Counted from the first letter of the stretch, positions 22,970-32,859 are shown. The stretch is DNA of 64,000 nucleotides from an uncultured Acidimicrobiaceae bacterium (GCA_947258375.1 CAMYIJ010000001.1:50533-114532), one strand, 5' to 3'. Notes: generated by a model from the sequence alone, not told the origin. Translations and numbers: made by a program.

Positions 22970-25204
22970 TCACCGAACCGGGAAGGCGATGCCGGCGGCC
23001 TGCATCCGGGTGACGAAGTCCTCGTCATCAGCCAGCGCCTCGAGGCGCGCAGTCGTGTACTCGTAACCCACCCGAATGATCCCCTTCACGTCACCGAAAT
23101 CGGTCATCGAGATATCTGACACCGGTGGCTCGAGCACAACGTCGGTTTCCTCGGATCGCTGGTCGGTTCGCGCCAGGTCGCCCATCACGGCGATCTGGAG
23201 CATGACCTTGGGAATGGTGTGCATCGGGGCAGAACGCTTGAGCGGATTGAGTTTCTCGGCGGTGAGTTTCCAGGGAGACGGGTAGGTGTCGAACGGCAGC
23301 TCATCTGACGTGCGCTGCCCCAGGGAGACGGCGAAGATGGGACCCGCAGTGCGAGCCCGCATCACGTCGGTAGGGAGATTGTTCAGAAGGCCCCCGTCGA
23401 CATGCGCGTGGCCGTCGAAGAGAACCGGCGCCAGCAGTGCGGGAAGCGATGCGGAAGCCCGCACCGCTTTCCAGGCCGGTCCGCGGTCGTGGACCACCAT
23501 CTGACCGACGTCGATGTTGCTCGAAACGCAGTAGGCGGGAATCCATAGGTCCTCGATGTCCGCGTCTCCGTAACCGTCGTGGAAGATTCGATCCCAACTG
23601 GTGTAGTCGAGAATCGAAAGAACCGGAGGCGCGTACTTGTGCCACGGCTTGCGATCGACCCAGTCCCGCTGATTGCGGATCGCAAGCCGGAACGGGTCGA
23701 GTTCCATTGCATACATCATGGAACACATCGCTCCCGAAGAAGTCCCCCCGATTGAGTCGATGGGAATGCCGGCCTCATGGAACGCTTGGATAACGCCGAT
23801 GTGAGCGAAGCCGCGAGCCCCACCTCCCGCCAGGACGAGCCCGGTCGCCTGTTTCGCCAGGACTCTCGCCAGGCGGGCAAGATCCTCGGATCGGCCGGAT
23901 CGCACGTGGTGGTGGCCGGTGAAACGGCGACTCTCGAGCCAGCGGTGCGTGTTGATCGGGGAGCCGTTGTCCTGATGCACCAGAACCAGCCGTCGTTGCA
24001 CCAGATCGTCACGATCCAAGCTGGCCTCGAGCGGCCCGGGAAGGGGGTTGGTTCTGGAGTCGGCGACGATGACCAGCTCGTCGGCGCGGTCGATGCACAA
24101 ACGGGTCCATGGGGTTTGGTCAGGATCGGCTTCGTACAGGACGAAATGGAATTCCTTCCGCTGCTGCCTGAGCCACGTGCTGAATCGGGCGTTCGCCGGG
24201 TCCAGAAATGGGAGGTCGACGGCCTGGGCGACATCGAAGGGAAAACGGTCGCTCATCTCTTGGAGCCGGGCCACGCTCAAGTGCAACGTTGGCCCGATCA
24301 CGGCGAGCGAGTCGGCGAGCTCCCGGGCGACAATGCTCGAGAGCTCGGAGTTGGCCCCGTGGGACAGCAGCGTGATCTCCCGGGCGCCGCCGAGATGAGC
24401 CCGTCCTGCGCGGGACCTGGTGAGGTACTCGACCAGCACCTCCGCGAAGGCCTTGTAGACAATCGGATGGTCTCCGGCTATTGCTTCGAAGTCGGCTCGC
24501 CGCAACCTGATGAGAAGCGACGGCTTCACTGCTCTCACGGTGGCGGAGCGGGGTGCGCCGCCGATCAGTGCCATCTCGCCGATCGTCTCGCCGGCGGCTA
24601 TCTCGTTGAGAAAGGTCTCGGTGCCGTCGGCATCGGCCCAGGCCGCCAGGATTCCTTCCATGAGGACGAAGAGTGCATCGGCGGCGTCGCGCTGTCTGAA
24701 TAGAGCCTCGCCCGGTGCCAGTTCGAGCCACTCGACGCGATGCGCCAGCTCCTCCTCGGCATCCCGGTCCAGCTGGCCGAAGAGTCGCTCGAGGGCCTCT
24801 CCGAGCTGATCGCGGCGGAGTTGTCGGCTGATGACATCCGAGATCGCATGAAGCAGTGTGGGGTGCCCCTCGAACAACCGGTGGACCGGATCGAGCCGGA
24901 GCCGGAGCAATCGAGTTCGGTCACGTGCGGTAGCCGCCGTTGTCCGTTCACCGCCGGTGAGTAGCAGCAGCTCGTTGAGGCCTTCCCCGACCGGTATTTC
25001 AGTTGTCAGGCCGGAGTTCCCGGAGATCTCGAGGCGCCCATCTAGCACCACATAGGTTGCATCCACGGCATCGCCGGGACGCCACAGAGACTCGCCCGGA
25101 TCCAGGCTGATTTCGTCTGCGGCACCCAGAAGGATCGCTGCTTCTGAATCGTCGAGCCGAGAGAAGACTGACCGCGGCGGGAATCGTATGCCGGTATCAC
25201 TCAC
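22970..25204 (-). CDS. NTE-type patatin phospholipase with two cyclic-nucleotide-binding domains
   Basis: A 744-residue protein resembling neuropathy target esterase. Two cNMP-binding-like domains occupy about 10-120 (FSRLDDSEAAILLGAADEIS) and 140-255 (GETIGEMALIGGAPRSATVR). A linker domain follows (about 280-440). The patatin domain (about 460-640) has GGGARG (oxyanion hole), GGTSSGA (nucleophile Ser, GxSxG) and DGGLLNN (catalytic Asp). Likely role: hydrolysis of phospholipids or lysophospholipids, possibly gated by a nucleotide. No transmembrane helix is obvious. The nearby remnant cyclase is a curiosity, not evidence of partnership. Confidence 0.85.
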   Translation of the reverse strand: MSDTGIRFPPRSVFSRLDDSEAAILLGAADEISLDPGESLWRPGDAVDATYVVLDGRLEISGNSGLTTEIPVGEGLNELLLLTGGERTTAATARDRTRLLRLRLDPVHRLFEGHPTLLHAISDVISRQLRRDQLGEALERLFGQLDRDAEEELAHRVEWLELAPGEALFRQRDAADALFVLMEGILAAWADADGTETFLNEIAAGETIGEMALIGGAPRSATVRAVKPSLLIRLRRADFEAIAGDHPIVYKAFAEVLVEYLTRSRAGRAHLGGAREITLLSHGANSELSSIVARELADSLAVIGPTLHLSVARLQEMSDRFPFDVAQAVDLPFLDPANARFSTWLRQQRKEFHFVLYEADPDQTPWTRLCIDRADELVIVADSRTNPLPGPLEASLDRDDLVQRRLVLVHQDNGSPINTHRWLESRRFTGHHHVRSGRSEDLARLARVLAKQATGLVLAGGGARGFAHIGVIQAFHEAGIPIDSIGGTSSGAMCSMMYAMELDPFRLAIRNQRDWVDRKPWHKYAPPVLSILDYTSWDRIFHDGYGDADIEDLWIPAYCVSSNIDVGQMVVHDRGPAWKAVRASASLPALLAPVLFDGHAHVDGGLLNNLPTDVMRARTAGPIFAVSLGQRTSDELPFDTYPSPWKLTAEKLNPLKRSAPMHTIPKVMLQIAVMGDLARTDQRSEETDVVLEPPVSDISMTDFGDVKGIIRVGYEYTTARLEALADDEDFVTRMQAAGIAFPVR

Positions 25205-25254
25205 CGATTGGGCCTGCTATCGCTCACGCCGTGACTGTAGACCCGGACAGAGCA

Positions 25255-27315
25255 CTAGAGCTTGAGACGACCGCTGGGCTCCACCGGGTCCGGGGCCGGC
25301 GGGGAGTAGCGGATGATCCAGAGCCCCGAGTGCATGTCGCTCACGTATACGAGATCATCCGCCACGTCGACCCCCCACACCATGGCAAAGGCCGTGGTGC
25401 CGTCGGGCGTATCCCAATAGCCCTGCGGGTCTGCCCGGAGGGGCGGAATGAACCAACCGAGCTCATCGGGTGCCGTTGGATCCACCAGATCGAGTATCCG
25501 GACGCCGTCGGAGTACCAGGCGACATACTCGATGCCGTCGACGATCTGGGCATTGTGCGCCGAGTAGCGGCCGTCAACGTGGATCGCACCGCCGTCGCTG
25601 TTGGGTGCGGCTCGTTCGGTGAAATAGGTGCCGACCTGGGTGATCGCCGCCGGATCGGAGATGTCAAAGAGGCGTTGGCCGCCCCACCCGGGCTCATGGC
25701 GTTCGAAATCCGAGTTGATCAGGTCCTGGTCATTGACCACGAGGAGCCCGGCGGCGGCATCGATCGCCAGGGAGTGGGCATTGCCTGCCGTCCCGGGGCT
25801 GTATGCGAACGTTGCCGCGAGCTCCGGCATGGCGGGATCCGCCGTGTCGAGCAGGGTCACTCCCGCGTCCCAGTTGGCCAACCACAGACTCGTGCCATCT
25901 TCGGACCAGTGGGCGCTGTGGGTGTGCAATTCCAGCTCGTCGTACACCTCGGCCAGCATTGCATCCACGAACTCGGGCTCGGTATCACGGCGCAGATCCC
26001 AATCGGCTATCTCGGCCGGCGCCGCCGGGTCGGTGATATCGATGATGCGCAGGTCGCCGGCTTCGCCGCCCGTGTGGACCAGGGACTGGAGCACGGTGGC
26101 CGCCACCAGCAGTGAGCCGTCATCGTGTGTCACGACATCGAGTTCGTGGATGCCCTGGGTGCGAGCGCCGGTGGAGTGAGTGCCCAGCAGCACGGGGAAG
26201 CTCGGGTCGGTCACGTCGTACATAGCCAGCCCGCGAACCTTGTCGCTCATCCGGTTGCGTTCGCCGGTGTCACACAAGCGGAGCGCCACCACGGCGAGGT
26301 CACCGGAGAAGGCCGGCGTCTCGACGGCCCCGACCCACGCCGAATCCGTGTTGGTGCCCGGGAACTCGGCGCCCGACGCGATCGCATCCCGTTCCACGGG
26401 GTCGGTCGGATCGGATACGTCGATCATCCGAACTCCCGAGGCCGGGCAGGCGTTGGGTCGGCCCCACGTACCCATGTAGGCGGTGGTGCCGTGAACGGTG
26501 ACACCGGCTGCGAAGCCGCCTCCTGGATCGAGCCAACCTACGAGGTCGACGTTCTCGCCGGTGAACTTGGGCACCGGCTTTATCAGCACACCGGCCACCG
26601 ATGCTTTTGGCAGCACGACCCCTTCTGCCGCCTTCAGGTGCGGATAGGGATTGATGGCGGAGCCCTCTGGAGTGTGAATCTCGAAGTGGAGGTGGGGCGA
26701 GGTCCCTTCCGCGTTGCCGCTGTCGCCGACATAGTCGAGCACGTCGCCGGCCTTGACCTCAGCGCCGACCGCGATGCCTTCAACCAGGGTGTCACTCATC
26801 CCATCGTCGGTGCCTTCGGTGTCGTTGTTGAGATGGAGGTAGTAGCTGCGCCACCCTCCATCGTGCTCCACCACGATGTATCTGCCGGCACGCGCTCCCT
26901 TGGCGATCCGCACCACCGTGCCGTCGGCCGCCGCCACCACCGGCGTGCCTTTCTCAGCGAAGATGTCGGCGCCCTTGTGCGTTCTACCCCCGCTGCGAGG
27001 AGCCCCCCAGCTGTCGGAGTAGGAGTGCTTGTCACCCACCGGGAACTGGATCGGGTACTCGGTGGCCGCGGGGGCCTCCGGATCATCGTTCTCGGGAGCC
27101 TCGGCGCCCGGCATGTCGGGGATCTCAGATGTTGCGGGCGCTTCGGGGTCCGGCATGTCGGGGATCTCGGGAACCACCCAGGCCTGGATGTCCGGTGTGC
27201 CGAAGGGTCCCTGAGCCTGCGCCGGCCGGGTTGCGGAGAGGACGAACGCGATCAACGCAATAACAAACGTCAAGCACAGAGTGCTCCGCCTCGAGCGCGC
27301 TAAGGCAGTCGCCAT
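25255..27315 (-). CDS. Secreted M23 peptidase domain fused to LVIVD beta-propeller
   Basis: A 686-residue exported protein. ATG 27315 is chosen for its SD (AGGAAGG) and the signal peptide that follows (residues 10-35, ending RPAQAQG). After an acidic Pro-rich linker with PDMP repeats, a LytM/M23 domain (about 85-200) shows THKGADIF (zinc His/Asp) and PHLHFEIH (catalytic HxH). Residues about 240-680 are LVIVD-type repeats (RMIDVSDPTDPV, LAMYDVTDPSFPV, LRIIDITDPAAPA, RLFDISDPAA, RILDLVDPTAPD), forming a propeller. It may act on peptidoglycan or use the M23 fold for binding. Confidence 0.82.
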   Translation of the reverse strand: MATALARSRRSTLCLTFVIALIAFVLSATRPAQAQGPFGTPDIQAWVVPEIPDMPDPEAPATSEIPDMPGAEAPENDDPEAPAATEYPIQFPVGDKHSYSDSWGAPRSGGRTHKGADIFAEKGTPVVAAADGTVVRIAKGARAGRYIVVEHDGGWRSYYLHLNNDTEGTDDGMSDTLVEGIAVGAEVKAGDVLDYVGDSGNAEGTSPHLHFEIHTPEGSAINPYPHLKAAEGVVLPKASVAGVLIKPVPKFTGENVDLVGWLDPGGGFAAGVTVHGTTAYMGTWGRPNACPASGVRMIDVSDPTDPVERDAIASGAEFPGTNTDSAWVGAVETPAFSGDLAVVALRLCDTGERNRMSDKVRGLAMYDVTDPSFPVLLGTHSTGARTQGIHELDVVTHDDGSLLVAATVLQSLVHTGGEAGDLRIIDITDPAAPAEIADWDLRRDTEPEFVDAMLAEVYDELELHTHSAHWSEDGTSLWLANWDAGVTLLDTADPAMPELAATFAYSPGTAGNAHSLAIDAAAGLLVVNDQDLINSDFERHEPGWGGQRLFDISDPAAITQVGTYFTERAAPNSDGGAIHVDGRYSAHNAQIVDGIEYVAWYSDGVRILDLVDPTAPDELGWFIPPLRADPQGYWDTPDGTTAFAMVWGVDVADDLVYVSDMHSGLWIIRYSPPAPDPVEPSGRLKL

Positions 27316-27440
27316 TCCCTTCCTTCCCTGTAGCGCCATTCTTGTCCTGTCCACATCAGTTTGTCCAGAGCGAGCCGCGGTTCGCCCAGCCGGCATTTCG
27401 GGCGGATAGGATGGCTGCGTAATCCCAAAGGAGGCTCAAC

Positions 27441-29396
27441 TTGATCAACGGGTATGCAGGAAAGATCCTTCATGTCGATCTGACCAAGGGCTCGCTCGAG
27501 ATCGAGGAACCGCCCGACGAGTTGTACCGGAAGTACATGGGCGGCAGCGCTTTGGGCCTGTACTACCTCCTGAAGAACACCCCGGCCGGCGCTGATCCGT
27601 ACGGCCCGGAGAACACGCTGGCTTTTATGCTCAGTTCGATCACCGGCGCCCCGATAGCGGGCCAGAGCCGGGCCACTGTTGTCGCCAAATCGCCCCTTAC
27701 CGGCGGCGTGGGTGACAGCCAGGCCGGAGGTTTCTGGCCGGCCGAGCTCAAATTCGCGGGATTCGACGGTATCGTCGTTCGTGGCGTCTCTGCCACGCCC
27801 GTCTACCTATGGATCAACAAGGGCGAGGTTGAGCTGCGCCCCGCCGACCACCTCTGGGGCAAGCCCACCAGGGAGGTTGATCGGATGCTGGCGGAGGAGC
27901 TCGAGGATGACCGCATCGAGGTCGCCCAGGTGGGTCCCGCCGGCGAGAAGCTCATTCGGTTTGCCGCCATCATGAATATGGCGAACCGGGCCCACGGCCG
28001 GACCGGCATGGGGGCGGTTATGGGCAGCAAGAAGCTCAAGGCCATTGCCGTGCGCGGCGGCAAAAAGAGGCTGGCGATCTCCGACCCTCCCGGGTTGCGC
28101 GCGATCATGCAACCGTCGATCAAAGGGATCAAAGAAGACGACGACATGGCGGACCTGGCCAAGCACGGGACCCTCGGGGTCCTCGAAGGCCAGAACGCTG
28201 CCGGCGGTCTGCCGACCCGCAACTACCTGAGCGGTTGGATGGGATACGACCGGGCCGCCTCGATCGGCGGCGAGCGGCTCTTCAACGACCTTCTCCGTGG
28301 CGCGGCCGAGGGCACGCAGATGAAGGAGGGCCGCGAGACCTGCTACTCGTGCGCAGTGCGCTGCAAGCGAGCCGTCGAGGCCGAATGGGAGGGCAATGCC
28401 ATCAACCCGGAGTCCGGCGGACCCGAGTACGAGACCGCCTCGACATTCGGTTCGTATTGCGATATCGACGACATCCACGCCATCTCCTACGCCAACCAGC
28501 TCTGCAACGAGGCGGGAGTCGACACGATTGCGACCGGCGCCACGATGGCCTTCGCCATCAACTGTTTCGAGGACGGCGTGATCACGGCCGAGGACACCGG
28601 AGGTATCGAGCTCGGTTGGGGCAAGGCTGATGCGATGATCGAGATGCTGAAGAAGACGTTGGACCGTGAAGGTTTTGGTGACATCCTGGCGGAGGGTTCC
28701 GCCAGGGCGGCCGCTCAGATCGGTAATGGAGCCGAGGACATCGCGGTGACGGTCAAGGGAACCGAGTTCCCGGCGCATATGCCGCAGGTCAAGCCTTCGT
28801 TGGCGGTGATCTACGCCGTGAACCCGTTTGGTGCTGATCACCAGTCGAGCGAGCACGACCCCAACTACACGCCCGAGCTGGTCATGGAATCGCCCGACAA
28901 GTACGGCAAGCGAGCCGAGGACCTCGGGCTCACCAACCCGCAGCCCGAGGAGGCGCTGAACGAGGCGAAGGTCGAGTACGCCCTGACCACCCAGTACGCC
29001 TACTCGGCGCTCGACACCGCAGGAATCTGCCAGTTCGTCTTCGGGCCGGGTTGGCAGCTGCTCGGGATGGAGGAGCTTGCCGGGGCGCTCTCGGCCGTCA
29101 CCGGCGAGGAGACCACGGTCGACGATCTGCTCACGATGGGGGCGAGGCGGCTCAACATGTTGCGCGCCTTCAACGCCAGGGAAGGCTTCACGCGTGAGAA
29201 GGACACGCTCCCCAAGCGCCTGTTCGAGCCGCTGGTCGGCGGGCCCAGCGACGGCATGGCAGTCGACCGGGCGACTCTCGACGCGGCGCTCGAGTCGTAT
29301 TACGAGCAAGCCGGCTGGGACCCGGTGACCGGCAACCCGACTCCTGAGACCCTCGAGAACCTGGGCCTGGGCTGGTTGCTGCCCGAGCTGGTGTGA
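27441..29396 (+). CDS. Aldehyde ferredoxin oxidoreductase family protein
   Basis: A 651-residue tungstopterin/molybdopterin enzyme that oxidises aldehydes to acids with ferredoxin. It starts at a TTG with AAAGGAGG 6 bases upstream. The N-terminal AOR domain (YAGKILHVDLTKGSLEIEEP; MNMANRAHGRTGMGAVMGSK) is full length. [4Fe-4S] ligands are CYSCAVRC near 298 and the distal Cys in DTAGICQF near 530. Two MoeA homologues follow on the same strand, consistent with dedicated cofactor insertion. Metal (W or Mo) and substrate cannot be read from sequence. Confidence 0.9.
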   Translation: MINGYAGKILHVDLTKGSLEIEEPPDELYRKYMGGSALGLYYLLKNTPAGADPYGPENTLAFMLSSITGAPIAGQSRATVVAKSPLTGGVGDSQAGGFWPAELKFAGFDGIVVRGVSATPVYLWINKGEVELRPADHLWGKPTREVDRMLAEELEDDRIEVAQVGPAGEKLIRFAAIMNMANRAHGRTGMGAVMGSKKLKAIAVRGGKKRLAISDPPGLRAIMQPSIKGIKEDDDMADLAKHGTLGVLEGQNAAGGLPTRNYLSGWMGYDRAASIGGERLFNDLLRGAAEGTQMKEGRETCYSCAVRCKRAVEAEWEGNAINPESGGPEYETASTFGSYCDIDDIHAISYANQLCNEAGVDTIATGATMAFAINCFEDGVITAEDTGGIELGWGKADAMIEMLKKTLDREGFGDILAEGSARAAAQIGNGAEDIAVTVKGTEFPAHMPQVKPSLAVIYAVNPFGADHQSSEHDPNYTPELVMESPDKYGKRAEDLGLTNPQPEEALNEAKVEYALTTQYAYSALDTAGICQFVFGPGWQLLGMEELAGALSAVTGEETTVDDLLTMGARRLNMLRAFNAREGFTREKDTLPKRLFEPLVGGPSDGMAVDRATLDAALESYYEQAGWDPVTGNPTPETLENLGLGWLLPELV

Positions 29397-29448
29397 CGCC
29401 AATGGCGATCGTGGAGATGCGCTGATCGGCGGTGCCGATGATGTGCGG

Positions 29449-30669
29449 ATGCGCGGCTTCCAGCATCGAGTGCCGGTGGAGGAAGCGCAGGAAGCAGCGC
29501 TAGCCGGGGCCGTTCGCCTCGATGCCGAACGGGTGGCGCTCGACGCCTGCGCCGGCAGAGTCCTCGTCGGCGAAGTCTCGAGCGCGGTCGATGTGCCTCC
29601 GTTCCGGCGCGCCACCATGGACGGATACGCGGTGCGGGCCGAGGACACCTTTGGCGCGTCTGCTTACAGCCCACTCCCGTTGGCGATTGTCGGGGAGTCG
29701 CTTCCCGGAACTGTTCCCGCCGCCGCGCTCGAAACTGGGTCCGCATTGCGGATCATGACCGGGGCCCCCGTCCCCGATGACGCCGACGCGGTCCTGCGCG
29801 CCGAGGACGCAACCGAGCGCGCCGGTACGGTTGAGGTGCGGGCTCCGGTAGCGGTGGGGAAGAACGTGAGCCGAATCGGGGAAGACATCGAGATCGGCGA
29901 TCGGGTATTTGCCGACGGGCGCCGTCTGCTTCCTCAGGACGTCGGGTTGCTGGCCTCGATCGGGCACTCTCCGGTTGCGGTGGTGCGCCGCCCGGCTGTG
30001 CGGGTGATCGTGTCCGGCGACGAATTGCTCGCACCCGGCGATACGCCGCAGGGCACCAGCATCGTCGACAGCAATTCGCCGATGCTGGCGGCACTAGTCG
30101 AGCGAGATGGCGGAGCCGCAGAGGTGGTGCGGGTTCGCGACGATCGCGACGCAATGTTTACCGCGCTGGGATCTCCCGGGGCCGATGTGATCGTGACTGC
30201 CGGGGCGGCCTCCGTGGGGACGGAGGATCGGGTGCCGTTGCTGGTGGCCGAGTTGGGAGAGCTTCTCGTCCACGGGGTGGCGATGCGGCCCTCCTCGCCG
30301 ACCGGGGTCGGGCGCATCGCGGGCGCTCCCGTTCTGATTCTCCCGGGTAATCCGGTGTCGTGCCTGGTTGCCTACGACTTCTTCGCCGGGCCGGTTATCC
30401 GACGGATGGCCGGGTTACCCGAGGATTGGCCGTATCGATCCGTTCGGATGCCGCTTGCCGGCCGCCTCGTTTCGCAGATCGGCCGTGTGGACTACGCCAG
30501 GGTCCGCGTTGATTCGGCCGGAGTGCACCCGCTGGCCATTTCCGGGGCGTCCGTGTTGTCCTCGGTGACCAGAGCGAGTGGCTTTGTTGTCGTCCCCGCC
30601 GGCTTGGAGGGCTACGCCGAGGGGGCCGACGTGGAGGTCCACCTGTACGACGCGGACGTTCCGATATGA
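29449..30669 (+). CDS. moeA: Molybdopterin molybdenumtransferase MoeA, first paralogue
   Basis: About 406 residues (ATG 29449; GTG 29443 also possible, neither with a strong SD). It inserts metal into adenylylated molybdopterin. Family motifs: FRRATMDGYAVRAEDTFG near 50, GAPVPDDADAVLRAED near 105, the GDELLAPGD loop near 195, TAGAASVGTEDRVP in the MoCF domain, and ILPGNPVSCLVAYDFF near 300. TAGAASVG replaces the usual SGGxSxG, a variation in the active-site loop. It overlaps the next MoeA by 4 bp. Confidence 0.87.
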   Translation: MRGFQHRVPVEEAQEAALAGAVRLDAERVALDACAGRVLVGEVSSAVDVPPFRRATMDGYAVRAEDTFGASAYSPLPLAIVGESLPGTVPAAALETGSALRIMTGAPVPDDADAVLRAEDATERAGTVEVRAPVAVGKNVSRIGEDIEIGDRVFADGRRLLPQDVGLLASIGHSPVAVVRRPAVRVIVSGDELLAPGDTPQGTSIVDSNSPMLAALVERDGGAAEVVRVRDDRDAMFTALGSPGADVIVTAGAASVGTEDRVPLLVAELGELLVHGVAMRPSSPTGVGRIAGAPVLILPGNPVSCLVAYDFFAGPVIRRMAGLPEDWPYRSVRMPLAGRLVSQIGRVDYARVRVDSAGVHPLAISGASVLSSVTRASGFVVVPAGLEGYAEGADVEVHLYDADVPI

Positions 30670-32603
30670 AACAGCGCCAGTTTCTCGATGTCGTCGATGA
30701 ATCCGTGGCCCACCAGCGGTTTGATGAGGCCTGCGCCCACCTGGCGCCCCGCATCGAGACGATTCGACTCGATGCAGCTCTCGGACGGGTCCTTGCGGCC
30801 GACGTGGTCGCCGCCGTCGACGTGACGGCGTTCGATCGCAGCAACATGGACGGCTACGCCGTGCGCGCCGGCGACACGTTCGGGGCCGAGGAGTTGGAGC
30901 CGATCACACTGGCCGTCGCCGACCTATCGCTGGCGGCGGGGCAGGCTCCTCCTCCGGGCTTCGAGGTGGAGCCCGGCACGGCTGTGGCGATTGCCACCGG
31001 CGGCGTTGTCCCTCGCGGAGCGGATGCCGTGGTGATGATCGAACATACGGAGCCCGATCCGGCCGGGATCCGCGTGAGCCGGGCCGCGGTCCCCGGGGGC
31101 AACATCACCTTCGCCGGTTCCGACATCGGCCGGGGTGAGACGGTGATTCGCAGAGGCACCCGGCTCAGCTATCGGGAGACCGGCGTCCTGGCCGCTGTGG
31201 GCGCTGCAGAGTTCGACGTCGTCGCGAAGCCCCGTGTAGCCGTAGTTTCAACCGGTGACGAGATCATTGCCCCGGGCGAACCTCTTGCGGTCGGACATGT
31301 CTATGACTCGAATCAGCGCACACTGCTCGATGCGGTTGCCGAACTCGGCTGCGAGCCGGTGGCATGCGGGATCGTGCCCGACGACGAGGCGCGACTCGAG
31401 CAGACCGTCTCTCGTCTAATCGCCGGATCGCCGCCCGTTGACGTCATCCTTCTGTCCGGAGGCACATCGAAGGGGGAGGGCGATCTCAACGCGACGGTGG
31501 TGCAGCGGATGGGGGAGCGCCTGGAAGGCTCGGCGGGCGTTGTCGTCCACGGCGTCGCTCTCAAGCCGGGCAAGCCGGTTCTCCTGGCGGTTGTTGCCGG
31601 CATCCCGGTGGTGGTGCTGCCGGGGTTCCCCACATCGGCGATATTCACGTTCTACGAGTTTGTGGCCCCGCTGTTGCGGCGGCTGTCGGGGGTTGCCACG
31701 CCGTCGCGCGGATCGGTCGCGGCGGCGGTCCCGCTGCGGATCACCTCGGCCCCCGGGCGCACCGAGTACAACCTGGTCGACCTGGTCGCGGGTCCGGACG
31801 GAATGGCGGCCTATCCGATCGGTGCCGGTTCGGGCAGCGTGACCGCTTTCGGGCGCGCCGACGGTTTCATCAGGATCCCCGCCGCCACTGAGTATGTCGA
31901 AGAGGGAGCGACGGTAGACGTACATCTGCTACACGCCGCGGTACGGCCGGCCGATCTGGCTGCCATCGGGAGCCATTGTGTTGGATTTGATCATCTACTC
32001 GGACTGCTCGCCGACCGTGGCTTTCGCGTCAAGATGGTGCCGGTCGGCTCCACGGGTGGGATCACGGCCGTCGGCCGCGGTGAGGCCGACGTCGCTGGTA
32101 TCCACCTCATGAATGAGGAGACCGGTGAGTACAACACCCCATTCCTACCGCCCGGCGTCCGGCTCCTGCCCGGTTATCGGCGTCGTCAGGGGATCGTCTT
32201 CCGCCCCGACGATCACCAATTGGCCGAGGCTGGGGACGATGCCATGAGATCGCTGTTGCGCGGAGAGACCAGTCGGATCGTGAATCGTAATCCGGGCAGC
32301 GGCACCCGGGTCCTCATCGACCAACTCCTCGGGGGAGCCCGCCCCGCCGGGTATCTCCACCAGGCACGGACCCATCACGCGGTGGCCGCCGCCGTCGAGC
32401 AGGGCCGGGCTGATTGGGGAGTCACTCTCGACACGGTCGCGGCGGCTGCCGGCCTCGAGTTCAGATTCCTTCAGGACGAGCAGTTCGACTTCGCGGTTCC
32501 AGAAGCTCGCTGGGATCGCCCCGCGGTGGCCGCGTTGCGCGCCCTCCTGGACGAGCCGACCGTCGTTGCCGATCTGGCCGCGCTGGGTTTTTCCCGCGTG
32601 TAG
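30666..32603 (+). CDS. MoeA fused to periplasmic-binding-like domain, second paralogue
   Basis: A 645-residue fusion. Residues 1-410 are MoeA with the standard motifs (FDRSNMDGYAVRAGDTFG; PRGADAVVMIEHTE; LSGGTSKGEGDLN; VLPGFPTSAIFTFYEF). Residues about 430-640 are a PBP-like domain (GSHCVGFDHLLGLLADRGF; GEADVAGIHLMNEETGEYN; RIVNRNPGSGTRVLID), the type often fused to MoeA or ModE and thought to sense molybdate/tungstate or a cofactor precursor. Unlike the first paralogue it retains SGGTSKG. Two non-identical MoeA beside an AOR recalls the split between Mo- and W-specific MoeA. Confidence 0.87.
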   Translation: MKQRQFLDVVDESVAHQRFDEACAHLAPRIETIRLDAALGRVLAADVVAAVDVTAFDRSNMDGYAVRAGDTFGAEELEPITLAVADLSLAAGQAPPPGFEVEPGTAVAIATGGVVPRGADAVVMIEHTEPDPAGIRVSRAAVPGGNITFAGSDIGRGETVIRRGTRLSYRETGVLAAVGAAEFDVVAKPRVAVVSTGDEIIAPGEPLAVGHVYDSNQRTLLDAVAELGCEPVACGIVPDDEARLEQTVSRLIAGSPPVDVILLSGGTSKGEGDLNATVVQRMGERLEGSAGVVVHGVALKPGKPVLLAVVAGIPVVVLPGFPTSAIFTFYEFVAPLLRRLSGVATPSRGSVAAAVPLRITSAPGRTEYNLVDLVAGPDGMAAYPIGAGSGSVTAFGRADGFIRIPAATEYVEEGATVDVHLLHAAVRPADLAAIGSHCVGFDHLLGLLADRGFRVKMVPVGSTGGITAVGRGEADVAGIHLMNEETGEYNTPFLPPGVRLLPGYRRRQGIVFRPDDHQLAEAGDDAMRSLLRGETSRIVNRNPGSGTRVLIDQLLGGARPAGYLHQARTHHAVAAAVEQGRADWGVTLDTVAAAAGLEFRFLQDEQFDFAVPEARWDRPAVAALRALLDEPTVVADLAALGFSRV

Positions 32604-32604
32604 G

Positions 32605-32805
32605 TCAGAGGGCCTCGGCACCGCTTGCTGCGAGCCGGAGCTTGACCTGCTCGGTGCTGGTTGAGCCATATGTCATGGAGCGTATCCGGCGGATAACGTC
32701 GTCGGGATTGGCCTCTGCGTAGACATCCAGGGTCGCGATTCGACGGACCCGATCGAGAGGAGCCACCTCTTCTTGCTTCCTGCGACTTCTGCGTATGTAG
32801 CGCAT
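32605..32805 (-). CDS. Small YGxT-motif protein, paralogue B
   Basis: A 66-residue protein from ATG 32805 with AAGGAGA 4 bases upstream. A basic N-terminus (MRYIRRSRRKQEE) precedes the shared core: RIATLDVYAEANPDDV, then IRRIRSMTYGSTS. Its stop lies 2 bp from the stop of the convergent MoeA fusion. The shared bipartite element is 77 bp upstream. No known domain; the size, core and promoter match paralogues A and C. Function unknown. Confidence 0.75.
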   Translation of the reverse strand: MRYIRRSRRKQEEVAPLDRVRRIATLDVYAEANPDDVIRRIRSMTYGSTSTEQVKLRLAASGAEAL

Positions 32806-32859
32806 CTGGTCTCCTTCCTACCTCAGCAAACCGTATAGGAACCTCGGTCATCCACCTAG

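Noticed and set aside
22970..25204. Functional link between the cNMP-binding patatin and the cyclase remnant at 5.4 kb
   Set aside because: They are 18 kb apart and the remnant is non-functional; the pairing is coincidence unless a working cyclase exists elsewhere.
27807..29648. 613-codon minus-strand ORF
   Set aside because: It lies antisense to the full-length AOR gene and has no recognisable domain; long antisense frames are common in high-GC DNA.
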